Source of the DNA: Volucella zonaria
Taxonomy: Eukaryota > Arthropoda > Insecta > Diptera > Syrphidae
Direction of reading: 5' to 3'
Assembly: GCA_963966105.1 (NCBI GenBank)
Contig: OZ014533.1
Span: 154,458,776 to 154,522,775, forward strand
Length of the DNA stretch: 64,000 nucleotides
The position numbers and the translations under genes are program-made. Each line of letters begins with the position of its first letter. Position 1 is the stretch's first letter. Below are positions 10,067 to 22,360 of this stretch, in pieces. Under the pieces are notes generated by a model. That model did not search any database and was not told where the DNA came from. It worked only from the letters and a program-made list of their open reading frames with translations.

Positions 10067-12969
10067 CTTGTTGTCTATTCTATCTGTCTACAACATAAAT
10101 GTCAAAGAACAATGACACTTGCAAAAATTACAAAAGAAAATGTCACGAAGGCCAGCGCTTGTGACAAAACCTGACCTTTTATGAAGTACGCGTATCGGTG
10201 GAAGTCTCCGCATTAAGAAGCAGAAAGTTGAACAGCAAACCAGCTGGTTTTGCCATATTTAACAAGTGTCGTCAAAAGATTCAGTCCAAAAAACAGTAAA
10301 GCCTCAAGGTATAACCGAGGTTCGAAGGAGTCGAAATAAAAATAATTGGATCATCCAAATGATAAAATATCCTCACCAGCGGGATGATCCAGAATAGAGC
10401 GGCCAGTAGAATTGTACTAGCGTCCGCGAATTCAGCCAAACCCACGAGCGACGCAGCAGTAATGTTTAGGAGAGATACATACATACCATTAGATACATCT
10501 AGAAGGAATCCGAATTTTTATTCCTTTTGTTAGGTGAACTGACTGACTGACTGGCTTACGGATAACAAGCGGACAACTCCATTTTTCCGAAATACTTTTA
10601 AAAAAAACTCGGTTTTAGCGACACAAGTTCATCGTGTGGAGAGGAGAATGGTAAAAAAGGAAATTCTCTGCGCTACTGTTTGGCATGGTTTCACTCATAT
10701 ATCAGCTGGTATATTTGAGTAACGAAAATATCAGTAAAAGAGAATATTGGATGCATTCATAGTCTCTCTAAGTGATCCCAGAGACAGTAAAAATTTCTCT
10801 AAGCTCGATGAAATTATCTGGTCAAAAAGACTCGTCAAGATCAAAATCACCGAGATAGGGTTGCTTGAATCATTGATTGAAGTGAAAGTGCGGCATTTTC
10901 CAGCTTTGACGACTATCTACGGCTATCTAACCTGCATCGCCGACGAAGCTAAGCAGACAATAGCTTAGATAAGCTTGGTTGGAACTTCACTTCACACTTC
11001 AAAGAGTACGCTCTAGTCTGGCTTTCATTCAAAAATGTATCTCAATTTTTGATCTTTGAAATTTAATACTGAGGAATGAGTTGGTTTCCTAATCTCATTA
11101 AATTTATTTCCATTGAACTAATCTTCACCCTAATTGTTCATCCAAAAGTAATAGCTTCCAAATAGGACTCAGACACACCATCACTACCATATCCCTGGCC
11201 ACAAGTAATGATTCGCATTACTTGTCCATTTCATTAATTGGTTTCTCTTCAATGTTCATATCAAGTTCTAGTTCGACAGGGTTCACATAGTTTACTCGTG
11301 GTTCGGCATTGACCACATACTGTTCTATGATTCCGCTGAATAGACTCCATTGTCCATTTATCACATTTACACTGTATACTCGTAATCCCTCTAGCGTTGT
11401 TCGTCTTCTAGTTGACCAGATGATTCGTCATCGTTGGCGTCGTTGTTTTAGTTGGGTACTCTACATCTATGCCACATCTTAATTGGATTACATAAACACG
11501 GCTTTCTCCCCCACTGGTTCCAGTATTCAATTCAATTGAATTATTTCCTCCGCGTGCTTAGCTTCAGCTACCATTTAGTCCAGACATGTTAGAAAATTAT
11601 ATGTGCTCCATATAGATACGAGTACTCGTATGTATGTATGTATTCGAATGCAGCAACGTGCCAAAAACAAATCTCCATCGTGGAAATCCATCCAGTCATA
11701 TCAGTCGACGTCCCGCTCGGATTTGTGTTTGAAAACCAAAACAAAAAGCGGAATCCTCATTTGCGTCAAAGCAATGCGCAGTTGAGTATATTTAAATGTA
11801 ATCAAAGAGCAGATGAGGTTTCTTTTATGGATACAGATTCAAAGATTGAAAGACCAAGTGGATTGTTTCAATCTCTTTCAAGCGACTTTTATCAAGAATC
11901 TGCTTCCAATGGGTGCTTCTGCGGTTATCAGCGGTGGTGTTTGTGGTGGTTATAATCTCTCCCCATCCACCCACTTCATCATCCCAATCTCCAGCCATAG
12001 CAATCATCAATTATCGTATGCAGTTTGAAGCGCACCATTAAGAATCACACTTTCATGTCTCAGCGAAAAAAAAAATCACTTGGAGCAGGCGAACGATTGA
12101 GGCCGATGAACTCACGCGAACACCAAACCTGGCCATGGAGCATGTACTCCGGTACTCTGGTACGCTGGTATTCTTATCGCGCTGTATTGCTGATACAGCT
12201 GGATGAGGAGAGGAGTATTTCGCTGAAAGCAATTGAACTCTAATGATGTCATACGTATTGCTGGTTAATTCCTCTTTTGGACGAACGAGTCTATTTTTGA
12301 CCACAATGCAGAGGTGTCGGTTATTGATCGTGTGGTTATTTGTTGTACAAGTATTACCAAAGACGAGGAACTGTACTGAGTCACTCGGGGAATGAAATGA
12401 ATTGTGGCTGCATGAGTTGAACGGTTTCTTGTTGTTTCGTGTTCTGGGTTTTCATTCGAAACATGCCGATTTGGGTAAGCAGACACGGAGGTGGTGGTGA
12501 CGGAGCTGGCGTTAGTAGGAATGGAAGTGCTTCCTATCAGTCGTCAACATGATAACATGGGCGGAAAATAGAATTCAGAGAAAACCTATTAAAGCAGAAA
12601 ATTACTTAGATACAGTTAGACCATGTAGATACAAGTGAGTAGAGTAAGATACTTCCATTGATCGATGGCACCCCTTTGGTAGCATTTGGAACATCTTCAT
12701 CTTGGACTTGGTCACATAAGAACGATTATTCAGTTGATTTTCTTGAGTATCGTCCGATTAGTTAATTATTCTGTCGCCCGATAGACTTAAGTCAACTTCA
12801 CTTTGCTTGCGCCTCCGCGGTTCAAACCAAATAAAATCGACTTTTCTAAATGGAATCGGCCAACTAAACTAGCGGCCAATCTACGATTTCCAAGTTGTTT
12901 GTTTATGATCAAAATTTTTCAAGGTACGTACTGTATTTTGGTTCGCTATAACTTGTTAACCCTCGGTTT
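10067..12969. other. Unassigned stretch, no recognisable transposon
   Basis: About 2.9 kb in which I recognise no element. It holds a 73-codon plus-strand frame at 10747-10968 without known motif, overlapping plus-strand frames at 11638-12028 that look like chance, ACGAGTACTCGT followed by TATG repeats at 11618-11645, and the acidic minus-strand frame listed separately. It may be host intron or intergenic DNA. Confidence 0.4.
11218..11426 (-). other. Unassigned open frame with acidic C-terminus
   Basis: A minus-strand frame without a usable start is open from 11426 to a TAA at 11218-11220 (69 codons). It passes from a basic start (WSTRRRT) through GLRVYSVNVINGQWSLFSG to an acidic end (ELELDMNIEEKPINEMDK). 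The upstream stretch continues in another frame (VYVIQLRCGIDVEYPTKTTT near 11440-11500), which suggests a frameshifted longer gene. No family was recognised. It may be a transposon ORF remnant or a host exon. Confidence 0.3.
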
Positions 12970-13640
12970 TGGATCTACTTAGGTTTAGAGCCCGGCAGAT
13001 TCACATTTAAAACATTATCCTCCAATTTTAGCTTCAAAAAAGTCTGATATATCGTGTTCATCACCACGTCTATTTCTATACAATTATACCGAATGTGGGT
13101 CTTCCTAAAGGACAACGCTTCAATACTGGATTTTACTAAACTGAATATGCTGCCTTTTCTATAAGCGAAGAGCAGATACTTGAGACCACCGACAAATATG
13201 AAAAGCACAGATTTCTGTACTAGAACTAGCAGACGAATGAATTTTTACAGAAATAAGAATGTGGGAGATAATATGCAACCCTGAGGGAAACCAACGTTTC
13301 TTTGCTGAATGGCGAACTTGCAACCGCCCAAAATAATGTAACTAAGTGTTCTGTCTCGAAAAGTAATTTGCAAATCTTTGAAATCGATTCCAAATGCACG
13401 TATTTTCGACAAAAGGCTCTAAGTAAGACTCTGTTGAGCGCGATTATTATGTCTTACGAAAGCTGTAGAGCTTTGTTCGAACTTTGTAAGAGATGTGTCA
13501 TCAAATAACCAGTAGATTAGTTGCTGCCAGTCTTTGTAAATTCTTTCTGTCTCAAGATATTTTATGAGTTGATGATTATAGCTGTTATAACATGGCCATG
13601 AAATGGGAGGGAGGCGAATCACTTTTTTCAGGGACTGGCT
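12970..13640 (-). pseudogene. Jockey-like non-LTR RT remnant
   Basis: The minus strand shows LIKYLETERIYKDWQQLIYW near 13590, a decayed K.R.FGID segment (IRAFGIDF near 13390), and VGFPQGCILSPTFLF near 13270-13300, the RT motif normally GVPQG..LSP.LF. A poor thumb region follows to about 12970. Order and wording match the better copy at 47275-49040. Stops and frameshifts are throughout. Confidence 0.7.
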
Positions 13641-13859
13641 ACACCAATGCGAAGAAGAACGGCGAATGATACTATCTGATCTACAGAATGTTTCTTGCTA
13701 CTTTTGCGCTACGAAGTACGAATATGGACTTGGAGCTCCTACACACGACTAGAAGCTAGTGAGGACATCTATTGACAATTACATGCATCGGTAGATCCTT
13801 TATGGATGTACTGTCAAAATTGCATGACATTTGCATAAATAGAAGCGGGAGCTATTGCG

Positions 13860-14580
13860 TCTGAAGTGACAGAATGTTTGTCACTTCATCAAACTAAAAA
13901 TTGCTCAGAGTTCAACATTCGAAACATCAAAAATGCCAAAGAGAATAAAAACTTATTTCACAACATTGTGACTGGGATGAAGCGTGGTGTTTTCAATATG
14001 ATCCAGAAACTAAGCGCCAAAGTGGCGAGTGGAATGCGCCAGCCGAGGCAAAACCCAAAAAATCTGGAGAAGTCAAAAGTGAAGACAATGTAGATTTGCT
14101 TTTACGATTCCAAGGGCATTGTCCACAAAGAGTTCGGTTCACCGGGCCAAACACCAAGACGATACTATCTTGGTGTTTTGCAGCGTTTGATGCATCGTAT
14201 TCGTCGTATTCGACCAGAATAGCCCGCAGAAGGAAGTTAGCGTTGGTTGTAAGATAATGCGCCATCTTATCGATCGACATTTTTGAATGATTTTTTGATT
14301 AAAAATCGCATTTTAATTGTCAATCACTTCCCATATTCGCCTGATTTGGCACCGAGATACTTTTACCTTTTCGGAAAAATGTATTTGTCGATGAAAAGTG
14401 AGTGTTTTGCGGAGGTAAAAGCCATCCAAAAGGCTTGTGCCGACATCCTGAAAAACATTCCGGCGGACGATTTAAAATACTCATTCAACATGCTTTAGAC
14501 CGTGTATCGGAAGGGTAAAAACAACTTTTTGTTGTTCTGATTTTTAAAAAGTCCTATGTACTTTGGAACGCACCTTGCAG
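13860..14580 (+). mobile_element. Mariner (DD34D) remnant, catalytic half
   Basis: The plus strand reads DEAWCFQYDPETKRQSGEWN near 13976-14030 (first catalytic Asp intact), then LMHRIRRIRP near 14190, HDNAPSYRSTFLNDFLIKNR near 14240-14310, and FPYSPDLAPRYFYLF near 14333-14370. The interval from the second Asp to the Tyr replacing the third Asp is 34 residues, the DD34D spacing. The end MLKNIPADDLKYSFNML (as ILKNIPADDLKYSFNML) reaches 14498. The HTH half is missing. The third Asp changed to Tyr would inactivate the enzyme. Confidence 0.85.
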
Positions 14581-16889
14581 ACTGAGACATACAACATGAA
14601 GCCGGTTGGTCAAAAAGTTTACATGGTATTCATGCGTCTTTTTATGTCTAATTAAGTTGTAGGATGAGTGAATGCATGGAAGTAAGTTCAATTTGGATTT
14701 GACCCATGCAAGGCAGACTAGACTATTTGTAGGGCAATTAGGCCAGTCCTAGACAAGAAGTCTTGATTTTTCGACATATTGATTGCTACATAACAACTTG
14801 TATGAATTCTACATCAACTTAGTATGAGCGCTCCCACGGAGAAGATGACGATACCACAGATAGTTTCTCCATAATATTCAAAAGGGAACTTGAAAAATTA
14901 CCAATTCATTAACCGCAAAACGGATTGTTCACATTCTGCTTTACGCAAAATACTCCTCTAGTATGATGGATATCCGAAAGTTCCGAGCAGTGGGCACTGA
15001 CCTTTACCATTATTTTGTCTGATCCAAAGCACAGACCCGAACATCACAAAGACAAGTAAATATTGTGGGGAAGTTTAACGTCAGGCGGTTACACCTAAAG
15101 AAATGAGAAGAACCTTTGTCAGTCAAGCGCCATTTAGTCTTAATCCGCCAGCTTCATAAAAAGAAGCGGACAGAGCAGTAAGGGAACATAACACTTAGCG
15201 TACTGTACGAACAGAGAAGACGTGATAAACACAGACTTTTCAGAAAATAAAAAACCAGCATTTCCCGGGCGATAGAAAGAAGCTTTTGCAGGCATGAGGT
15301 TCGGTAATGTTGCCAAAGGGCAAGAAGAATATGTTAAAATTACAAGTCTGAGCCGAAACCTCCTTGGATGAACAAGGGAACATAAGAGCAAAAGCGAGTA
15401 AGTGCTGAGAATATGGAAAGACCATTTCTGCACACTGTACAATAGCGACGATGTTCAAAATTGCGTAATTCAGTTTGGACGAGTAACATAAGCCACTAAG
15501 TGTAAAAAAGCTTCTGGAGCTGATAGCCCATCCGCTGAGCTATTTAAGACAACAAGATTTGTTCGCCTTTTCAACTCCAGCGAATTCTTGGGGAACAAAT
15601 CCTCTCAACATAGCCAACGAGACCATATATTTTGAACTGTGTAAGTAACTACGTCTTTTTATGAATAAACTGATTGGTCTATATCAGTTTTAGATTAGGA
15701 ATATCCACCATAAACCAAATATTTTCACTTGGAAAATCTTGGAGAGATCCAATTAATTTCAGCTACATACATTCCAGCGCTGGCATCAAATGAATAATAA
15801 CTCTTGCCAATCGCTGTTTCCTTCGCCTAAAGAGGCGATAGCGTAGCAAAGGCCTTATTCGAATAACTAAATCCAAGTCTCTAATCATCCCAAATCGTTT
15901 TCAAGAATAGATAAGACTGCCGTAGACTGTTTAGAGAGAAATTTTCTTTGGGTGATACAACCTGGCCTGCGGAGAAGATACAACCACGAAATGTACGTGC
16001 GGTATAGCGACACCGACCTATCCAGTAAAGAGTAAGTGATCATCTGCGCGGTACCATTCGATTAGTATTCAGAGTTGTACGAAACTGTAAGCAGTTAACT
16101 TGCCATCGACCTGGATGGAGAGGCTGACTGTAATGCCATCTTATGAGAGGGAAATAAGCAAGGAACATGCTATGGGACTAGGTTCCACTCATGGCAGGAT
16201 TACTTAAACATGCAAAAGACCTCTGACACTCACAAGTGACAGAGGGAAATTATTGTAGCAGAACATCGGTTACAATCAGAAGATATTCATAAAAAAAGTC
16301 TAACATGGGTCCGTCTAAAGAGGCACAGCCAATCCCCTGACGCAGTCAAAGACTTCTTGCTCCAAACAAGGCCAGTTAACAGGAGAATTAGAACATCAGC
16401 CCAAGAAAATAAGTATCGAAGGATGACCACCACATTCTATGCTTCTTCCTTAGCTCTTAGTAAGCCAGTTACAAGTTACCAAGTTACGATGAAAGCATTT
16501 ATATGCTGCAGGCTATTATAATGTTTCATTGTTTTCAAAGTCTTTAAACTCATCCACAAATATCTCTCCATATGAGGAAATCTCATTCACTGACTGCCGA
16601 AGAACAGCTTATGATACACTTAACCACGTCACCGCAGCAAACAACCATCGTTTTTCTATTCACTTAGAACAAAGGTAACAGAATAAAGCAACCTGAACAC
16701 TCATGAATTTTTCATGCTCGCAAAGGCTGTTTTATAAACATAAACGGCTTGCTACAATTCTTATTGTGCTCACAAAAAAAAAAAAAAAAAAACTCCTGAA
16801 CCACACCCTGACACAACAATTTTGCTTGCTAAATCTCACTTTAGCTTTGACATCCCTGCTTAATACTAAGCTCACACCGGCTTTGCGAA
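14581..16889. other. Unassigned stretch upstream of an RT remnant
   Basis: A plus-strand series of frames around 15130-15560 is Lys/Glu-rich (INTDF, KKLLQA, KGQEEYVKI) and could be the linker before the RT of a retroelement, but nothing decisive was found. 15600-16880 contains no recognisable motif apart from a poly-A run at 16772-16793. Confidence 0.3.
16772..16793. repeat. Poly-A run
   Basis: About 20 consecutive A. It lies upstream of, not behind, the RT remnant at 16890, so it is not the tail of that element. Confidence 0.9.
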
Positions 16890-17470
16890 ACATTTTACCA
16901 GGATTATAACTATAAACAAAAGCAGTCTCAACATAATTCCCTTTCACAAAAACGAAATATCCAACTACTGTTCCATCTCTACACTCTCATGCATACACAA
17001 GGTCTTAGACAGAATAGTCTAACCAAAATGGTGTTATGAAAGGTACGACCGCATCAAAGACTACCAATTTAATGTTATCCTTTCTGGTTCGGAAGACATG
17101 TTAAATGTGATCAAAGTAACATAATTGTACCGATTTCAGCAAAGCCTACGATAAAATTTCACCCAAAATCATCCTCCTCAAAGTAGGTGCTCACAGCTCC
17201 AAACCAAGTTTATCATCTTGCGAATCAAATCTTAATTAAGGAAAGGACAATAGGGTTTTTCTTTCTGAACTTCATTGTCAGAATCCATTGCAACCACATC
17301 TGGAATCCCTCAAGGGGGGCACCTAAGTCTCCTATTTTTTTCTGTTTTACAACCAATGATTAAAATTACAGTATTAAGGAACACCACCTGGCGTATTTCA
17401 AAGCCCTTTCTAGTAACTCGATGCCTGGATTATAGGATTTCGGAATGCGAACACTCTCGTTATCAAAGAG
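16890..17470 (+). pseudogene. Non-LTR reverse transcriptase remnant
   Basis: The plus strand reads IIPFHKNEISNYCSISTLSC then IHKVLDRIV near 16930-17020 (RT motif NYRPIS..S...K..E.IV). YDRIKDYQFN follows at about 17045 (normally DYQFGF) and IATTSGIPQGGHLS at about 17283-17325 (RT motif GIPQGG.LSPLLF). The YADD segment is not found. Clade uncertain, I/Jockey-like. Broken by stops between the motifs. Confidence 0.72.
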
Positions 17471-19039
17471 GCTAAGGTTCTTAGAATGCTTAATTAAGTG
17501 AAATTACTGAGCCTTAGTTGGAAGGCGCCTCGTCTTACCTTGATTCACTCTAGAAAACCAGTCAGAATCACGTACAAGTCAAGTCTATTACCAATTCTGA
17601 TGCCATCAACAATTGGGAGTGTGATATCTTGGAAGGCTTGGGCGAAAAGAAGAGCAACGAAAGCCAAAATGACTACGGCGAACACTATGTCCACTTTTCA
17701 ATACACTTCACCTAGCCAGCGACACTTCACCTGGGCGACACTTGTCATAAGATCCGGCAAGTCTCGTTTAGAGACCAACAAAAACGCTTTGGGAACCGCA
17801 CCTTAAATGGCCGAAACAAAAAGGCGATATCGAAATAGTGTACTTCCAGAAATGAATCTAATTTGTTTAAAACGATCACAATTGGCTTGAGTTTCCTTAG
17901 GGCAGCAGATACAGATAATAATTGGGCAGCTGTGAAAAACACCTCGGTAGACGGAATAGATATCTAAATTAGCAGAGCACAGAAAAGTCACGGCACGTGG
18001 CTTGCAATAAGTCCCTGGTTTCACGAGTAGTTGGCATTTAAAACACGAATTGCAGAATCTTTACGAAAAGAGAAGCACGAGATAGAAACCCTGTATTAAA
18101 TTTGAAGAAAGAAGACATGGTAGCCCAGACCACTGGCCTTAATAGCCGATGAAGCATTAGGAAGCTTGTTGATTGTAAAGGTGCATCCAATGAAACCATT
18201 ATAAAGGATGTCCAATGGAAAATTTTCAAGTTAAAACACACGTCTCCAAAAACACATATAAAAACACAATATTTTGGCAAAATTCCACTTTATTCATCAA
18301 CATAGTGTCCTTCTAGAGTGATACAATCATTTCAGTGCCGCTCTAACATTTCTCTGCCTTTCCTACAGAACGAGTTATTCAACCTTCCATGGTTTTGAAA
18401 ATGTCAACAGGCGCGTCACTAAAATTTCAATATCTCGATGTGTTTTGGTGGAAATGTCACCAGATTTTGACACGTATCGTTTGAAGGTTAGTATCACCTC
18501 AACTAAAAATTGTATGCAAATGTTATAGAGTCGCCATCTACGTGTCAGACTCGGAACTTTTCGAACCACTTGTCCTATGCTGAGAAACTGGTAAATGAGC
18601 TGAAGTGAACGGTGGGGGTATCGTTCGGCCTGTATGCTTCGTGGATTTGGAAGTCGAGTCACTGGTGAGGAGCAGGGCGTTCGCGGTCGAGCAATAATTG
18701 AAGTGGCGATTGAGTAATGGACTGAGCATGCAATTATTCTGGTGGTGGGTGCAAAGGTTTAGACATGAAAGGGCAGTGGTCAACAGAACTCCTCTGGGAT
18801 TGTCAACGTCAGTAGCGACGTCAGAACATGTGGTTAGATCACATTCGAGACAGAAAGAAGGCTTGGACATACACAACCACTGTTCAGTAACAAAGTTACA
18901 TTTCCATATCGATGGCTATATGAACATGTCCAAAATGTTAACATTATTTAAAAACTACAGTTAGCGTGGTATGTGAATTCTGCCAGACGGATAACTTTAG
19001 ATAATATTGTTTAACCAGAGAGAGACAGTGACTGCCGAA
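17471..19039. other. Unassigned stretch
   Basis: A plus-strand frame near 17600-17700 (WECDILEGLGEKKSNESQND) has coding-like character but no recognised family. On the minus strand near 18300-18365, GREMLERH...CITLEGHYVDE resembles the very end of mariner-type transposases (RW.KCI.L.GDYVE). It is weak. 18540-18900 has a G-rich plus strand without a motif. Confidence 0.25.
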
Positions 19040-19510
19040 AGGTAGCCATCGATTTCTGTTCCCTTAACTACAAAAACTGCTTCCTAGCTACATTAATAGA
19101 ATACTATTTCTGGAAGACGGTGTCACACCGCATATGATGTAGAATGCACGGTGCTTCGTGGGTAATGACAAAACCGAGATCTTCAGTGTCAAAGGAGGAC
19201 TCAAACAAGGCAATGCGTTGTCATGTGATTCTTAAAACATCTCCTTCTTGAAAACATTTTGAGAAACTCGCAAAACAACTTCAGGGGCACCATATTTCAT
19301 AAGTCTGTTCGGTTACTCGCATACGCGGACGACATTCACATATTGAGAAGAACTCATCGAACGTTTTTGACTATTGAAGCAGAAGCAGCACATATAGGTT
19401 AAACGGTCAATGAAGCAAAATATGCTGTCAACAAAGAGGAGCATAGGACAAAACGTTACGAGAGGCAGATATATTTTCTCTGTCGTAGCGACCATCTTAT
19501 CGATACCTTA
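19040..19510 (+). pseudogene. RTE/craft-like non-LTR RT, catalytic core
   Basis: The plus strand shows KTEIFSVKGGLKQGNALSCD near 19172-19230 (RT motif RGLRQGDGLSC), then LLENILRNSQNNFRG and YADDIHILRRTHRTF with YADD at 19322-19333. EAEAAHIGLTVNEAKYAVN follows at 19374-19430. Frameshifts separate the blocks. The copy at 29200-29506 is of the same family. Confidence 0.82.
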
Positions 19511-19523
19511 GCAACTTATCACG

Positions 19524-19547
19524 TGATATAATATAATATAATATAAT
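19524..19547. repeat. (ATATA)n microsatellite
   Basis: Consecutive TATAA/ATATA units between an RT fragment and the next element. Confidence 0.85.
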
Positions 19548-19639
19548 TTGCTTCCCATCTGCTCTCCACAATATATTGTAGCACATGACCATTAGGATTG
19601 CCTATCATCATTCCATTGCCGTTCATTTAGCTAGCACTA

Positions 19640-20695
19640 GCGAATGTTTTGGTATACGAAATGAACACGTTTATTCTCAACCAATAAACGCATCCACTGC
19701 AACTTGACGGCTCTTTGACAAGTGACATTTCAGCAAAGTTCCCGGGTAAAAAATTGTTGACAATCATGGAATGCGACTCGCTCGAGAATCGTGTGTTCGT
19801 TATTCCCCACACTTTGTGGACATCGTACAGTGAGGTTATTTGAGGATATTGGTGGAATAGTTGACAGTGCAAAATCCGGCCGTCCGCACACTATGCGAAT
19901 TCTTCGAAATCCGCTGCGCAAGCAGAAAATCATGTCTCGGGAGATGGATATCAGCAAGGACAGCATGTCGCTCATTTTAAAACGTGATTTGGGACCCAGC
20001 GCATACAAGAGACTCAGCGGCCATCTACTCTCAAAAACATTAAAACAGAAACGTAAGTTAAAATTGAAAAGCTTGCTTCACCAGTACGCGAAGAACGGTC
20101 ACAGACGAATTCTTGTTACTGACGAGAAAATGTTCACCGCTGAAGAATCGTTCATCACGACTCGTTCCAAGAGCTCAACGTGGCTACCACCCAGCTTCTG
20201 TGATGGTGTGGTGGTGAGTCGTCTACAGTGGGTTCACCCAGCTCCATGTCAGCCAGAAAGGTGTCAAAACCTTGGCGACAGTATATCGAACGGACGCTTT
20301 GGAGAACCTTGTGGAGCCCCTCAACAAAGCACTATTCGCAAATAAACCGTGGAACTTTCAACAAGACTCCGATGCAGCTCATAAAGCAAAAACGACTCAA
20401 ACCTGACTCAAAAACCACGTAGCTGGTAGCCCACACCTCAATCCATTAGACAGACAAACTATGGTCCTCACTGCAGATTATGGCTTGTACTAATCGAGAT
20501 ACAAGTATTGTGTTTTTACGCCCTTATTCGAGCAGCAATCGATGAATGGCCAGACCGGTCTTCGCTGTTGCTGAAAGCCAAATTGGGGCCATTTCGAATT
20601 TTAGCCATTGAGTGACCCAAAAAATAGAAATACAAAGATCTGATAAATGTTCATTCCTTTTTTATTAGCCAAAAACCGTGTACCAAAACATTTGC
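19640..20695 (+). mobile_element. Tc1/mariner element with 19-bp ends and TA duplication
   Basis: This 1056-bp element has inverted ends (GCGAATGTTTTGGTATACG at 19640 against the reverse complement of GC...TTTTGGTACACG at 20677-20695, 17 of 19 positions matching), with TA at 19638-19639 and 20696-20697. The transposase frame 19791-20345 contains VRLFEDIGGIVDSAKSGRPH, IRRNPLRKQKI-like text (LRNPLRKQKIMSREMDIS), LGPSAYKR and the first catalytic block HRRILVTDEKMF near 20100-20135. The second block FQQDSDAAHKAKTTQT is near 20358-20400 in a shifted frame and the third, PHLNPLD, near 20430-20450. The stretch between second and third Asp is shortened and the Asp of PDL is His. Dead copy, probably of the wider maT/mariner assemblage. 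Confidence 0.88.
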
Positions 20696-20709
20696 TATTA
20701 CTAGGTAAT

Positions 20710-21690
20710 ATAAGTAATGAACATTAATCAATGATGTATTGACGATTTTGTCCGCTGACCTTCTGCCATCTCTCTGGCAACTTCATAATACAGCGTTCAT
20801 AAAACGTTCTATCTTTCTCTGTAAAAAACTTGTCAAGGTGCTGTTTGAAGAGGTCCTCAGAGGTGGAACAAACGTTCCACCATTCAAGGAGTTTTGCAAG
20901 GTGCGAAATAAGTGGGAGTCTTATGGGACAAGATCTAGGCTATACGGTGTGTACTCTCGCATTGTCGTGGTGAAATACAACACTCTTACGATTGATCAGC
21001 TTGGGACGTTTCTGTGCGATGACTTCACTTAATTTCTGTAACTGCTCGCAGTAGACACATCGGAATTAATTGTTTTCTTCTATGGAAGCAGCTCTTAGTT
21101 GCTTCCAATCCCAGCAGATTGACGGCATCGCCTTCTTTCGGTGGATGTCCACCTTTGCTTGCCTTTCTGATGTTTCATCTCAACCTTTCCAACTTTTTTT
21201 CGGCACACGCCATTTTTGTCGCCCGTGATCATATGCTGCAAGAATGGATCGTTTTCTCCGCGTTTGGTGAGCTAATCACAGACGTTTATGCGCTTCGTCA
21301 GATGAACTTCTTTCAACTCATGCGGTACCCAAATATTGCGCTTCTTTATGAAACCAAGTAATTTCAAATAGCCATGAACGCTTGCAATGAGCACTTTTAG
21401 CAAGTTTACGAACAGTTGGATGGTTATTTTCTTGCACCAATGCTTTAATGCTTTAACTTTATCATTGTCAAACTCGGAAAGCCTACCGTAGCGATTAGCG
21501 CCTTCAACTGAAAAATCATCATCACGGAATCAGGTGAACTAGTTCTGGCATCGGCGTTTTTCGACGACATTCTGCCGTAAACTTTACGCAACTTTTCCCT
21601 AGCCCCAGTTGCTTTCTTCCCTTTTTAAGCAATAGAGCAAAATATGGAATATGTTCTTCAAGATTCTCCATATTCGAACCACAATTGCAA
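20710..21690 (-). mobile_element. Mariner remnant, minus strand
   Basis: Read on the minus strand from about 21678: MENLEEHIPYFALLLKKGKK (N-terminal HTH), LSEFDNDKVKALKHW, WVPHELKE near 21320, INVCDAILT and NDPFLQHMITGDK near 21230-21270 (first catalytic Asp). VVFHHDNARVHTV near 20965-21005 is the second block. The third catalytic block is deleted. The C-terminus LDKFFTEKDRTFYERCIMKL, PERWQKV, QYIID ends near 20730. Many frameshifts. It abuts the TA-flanked element ending at 20695. Confidence 0.85.
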
Positions 21691-21884
21691 GCACAAAATC
21701 GAGGGAATCGCGCCGACTTTAAAAGCGCGCAAACATATGAGTCACGCTCACGTACAAATAAACGCGGCTATAGCGATCTAACATATTGCAAAAAACACGC
21801 AATCACTTTTGGAACAATTCAATAACTTGTATGTGACCACCGTTGCGAGCAGAAAACTGCGTTCATTTCGGCGAAAATGAAAAA

Positions 21885-22360
21885 AAGTGAATTTCGTGTG
21901 ATAGCTTCGAAGAAATGTTTGACTTTTTTCAACCTCAAACGGAACGAGTCTTTGGGCTGTTTCTTAACCGTGGACGAAACATGAATTCAACAGATCATAC
22001 CGGAGACCAAGCAGCAGTCGAGGCGCCGAAGAAGGCGCAGGTGGACCTGTTGGCCAATCCACATCGATTACCTTCGAAAGACAAAAGCAATCAACGGCGA
22101 ATATTATGCCAGCTTATTGCATTCGGTTCAAAACAATAGAATTTAGCCAAGAAAAAAGCGCTCTTTCATCAAGACATTGCACGGGTGTAAACGTGCGTAG
22201 GCGCTGTGGTGAAATTTCTGCGGATTCAGCTCCCAATAATTATTTCCTGCCCTGAATTTTCATCCAACGATGGAATTATCCCGGAAAAGCAATCTGTTTT
22301 GAGGGCCTCGAAAAATCTAAGTGTATTGAACTCAAAGGAGACTATGTTGTAAGATAAAAG
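21885..22360 (+). mobile_element. Mariner fragment, heavily deleted
   Basis: The plus strand reads FRVIASKKCLTFF, LGCFLTVDETEFNR near 21950-21990 (first catalytic block .VTVDETW with Trp lost), then KAEEGAGGPVGQS-like text in place of PKK...KV. AKKKALFHQDIARV near 22150-22185 is the second block (HQDNAP). CIELKGDYVV ends near 22352. The core between these blocks has collapsed to a third of normal length. Different family member from its neighbour at 20710-21690, and opposite in strand. Confidence 0.7.

Noticed and set aside
16703..16947. Overlapping frames through the poly-A run at 16772.
   Set aside because: The Lys and Phe runs are products of the homopolymer, not of a gene.
18538..18876. 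112-codon minus-strand frame with Ser/Thr/Cys-rich text.
   Set aside because: Composition follows a locally G-rich plus strand. It has no domain and no neighbours that support it.
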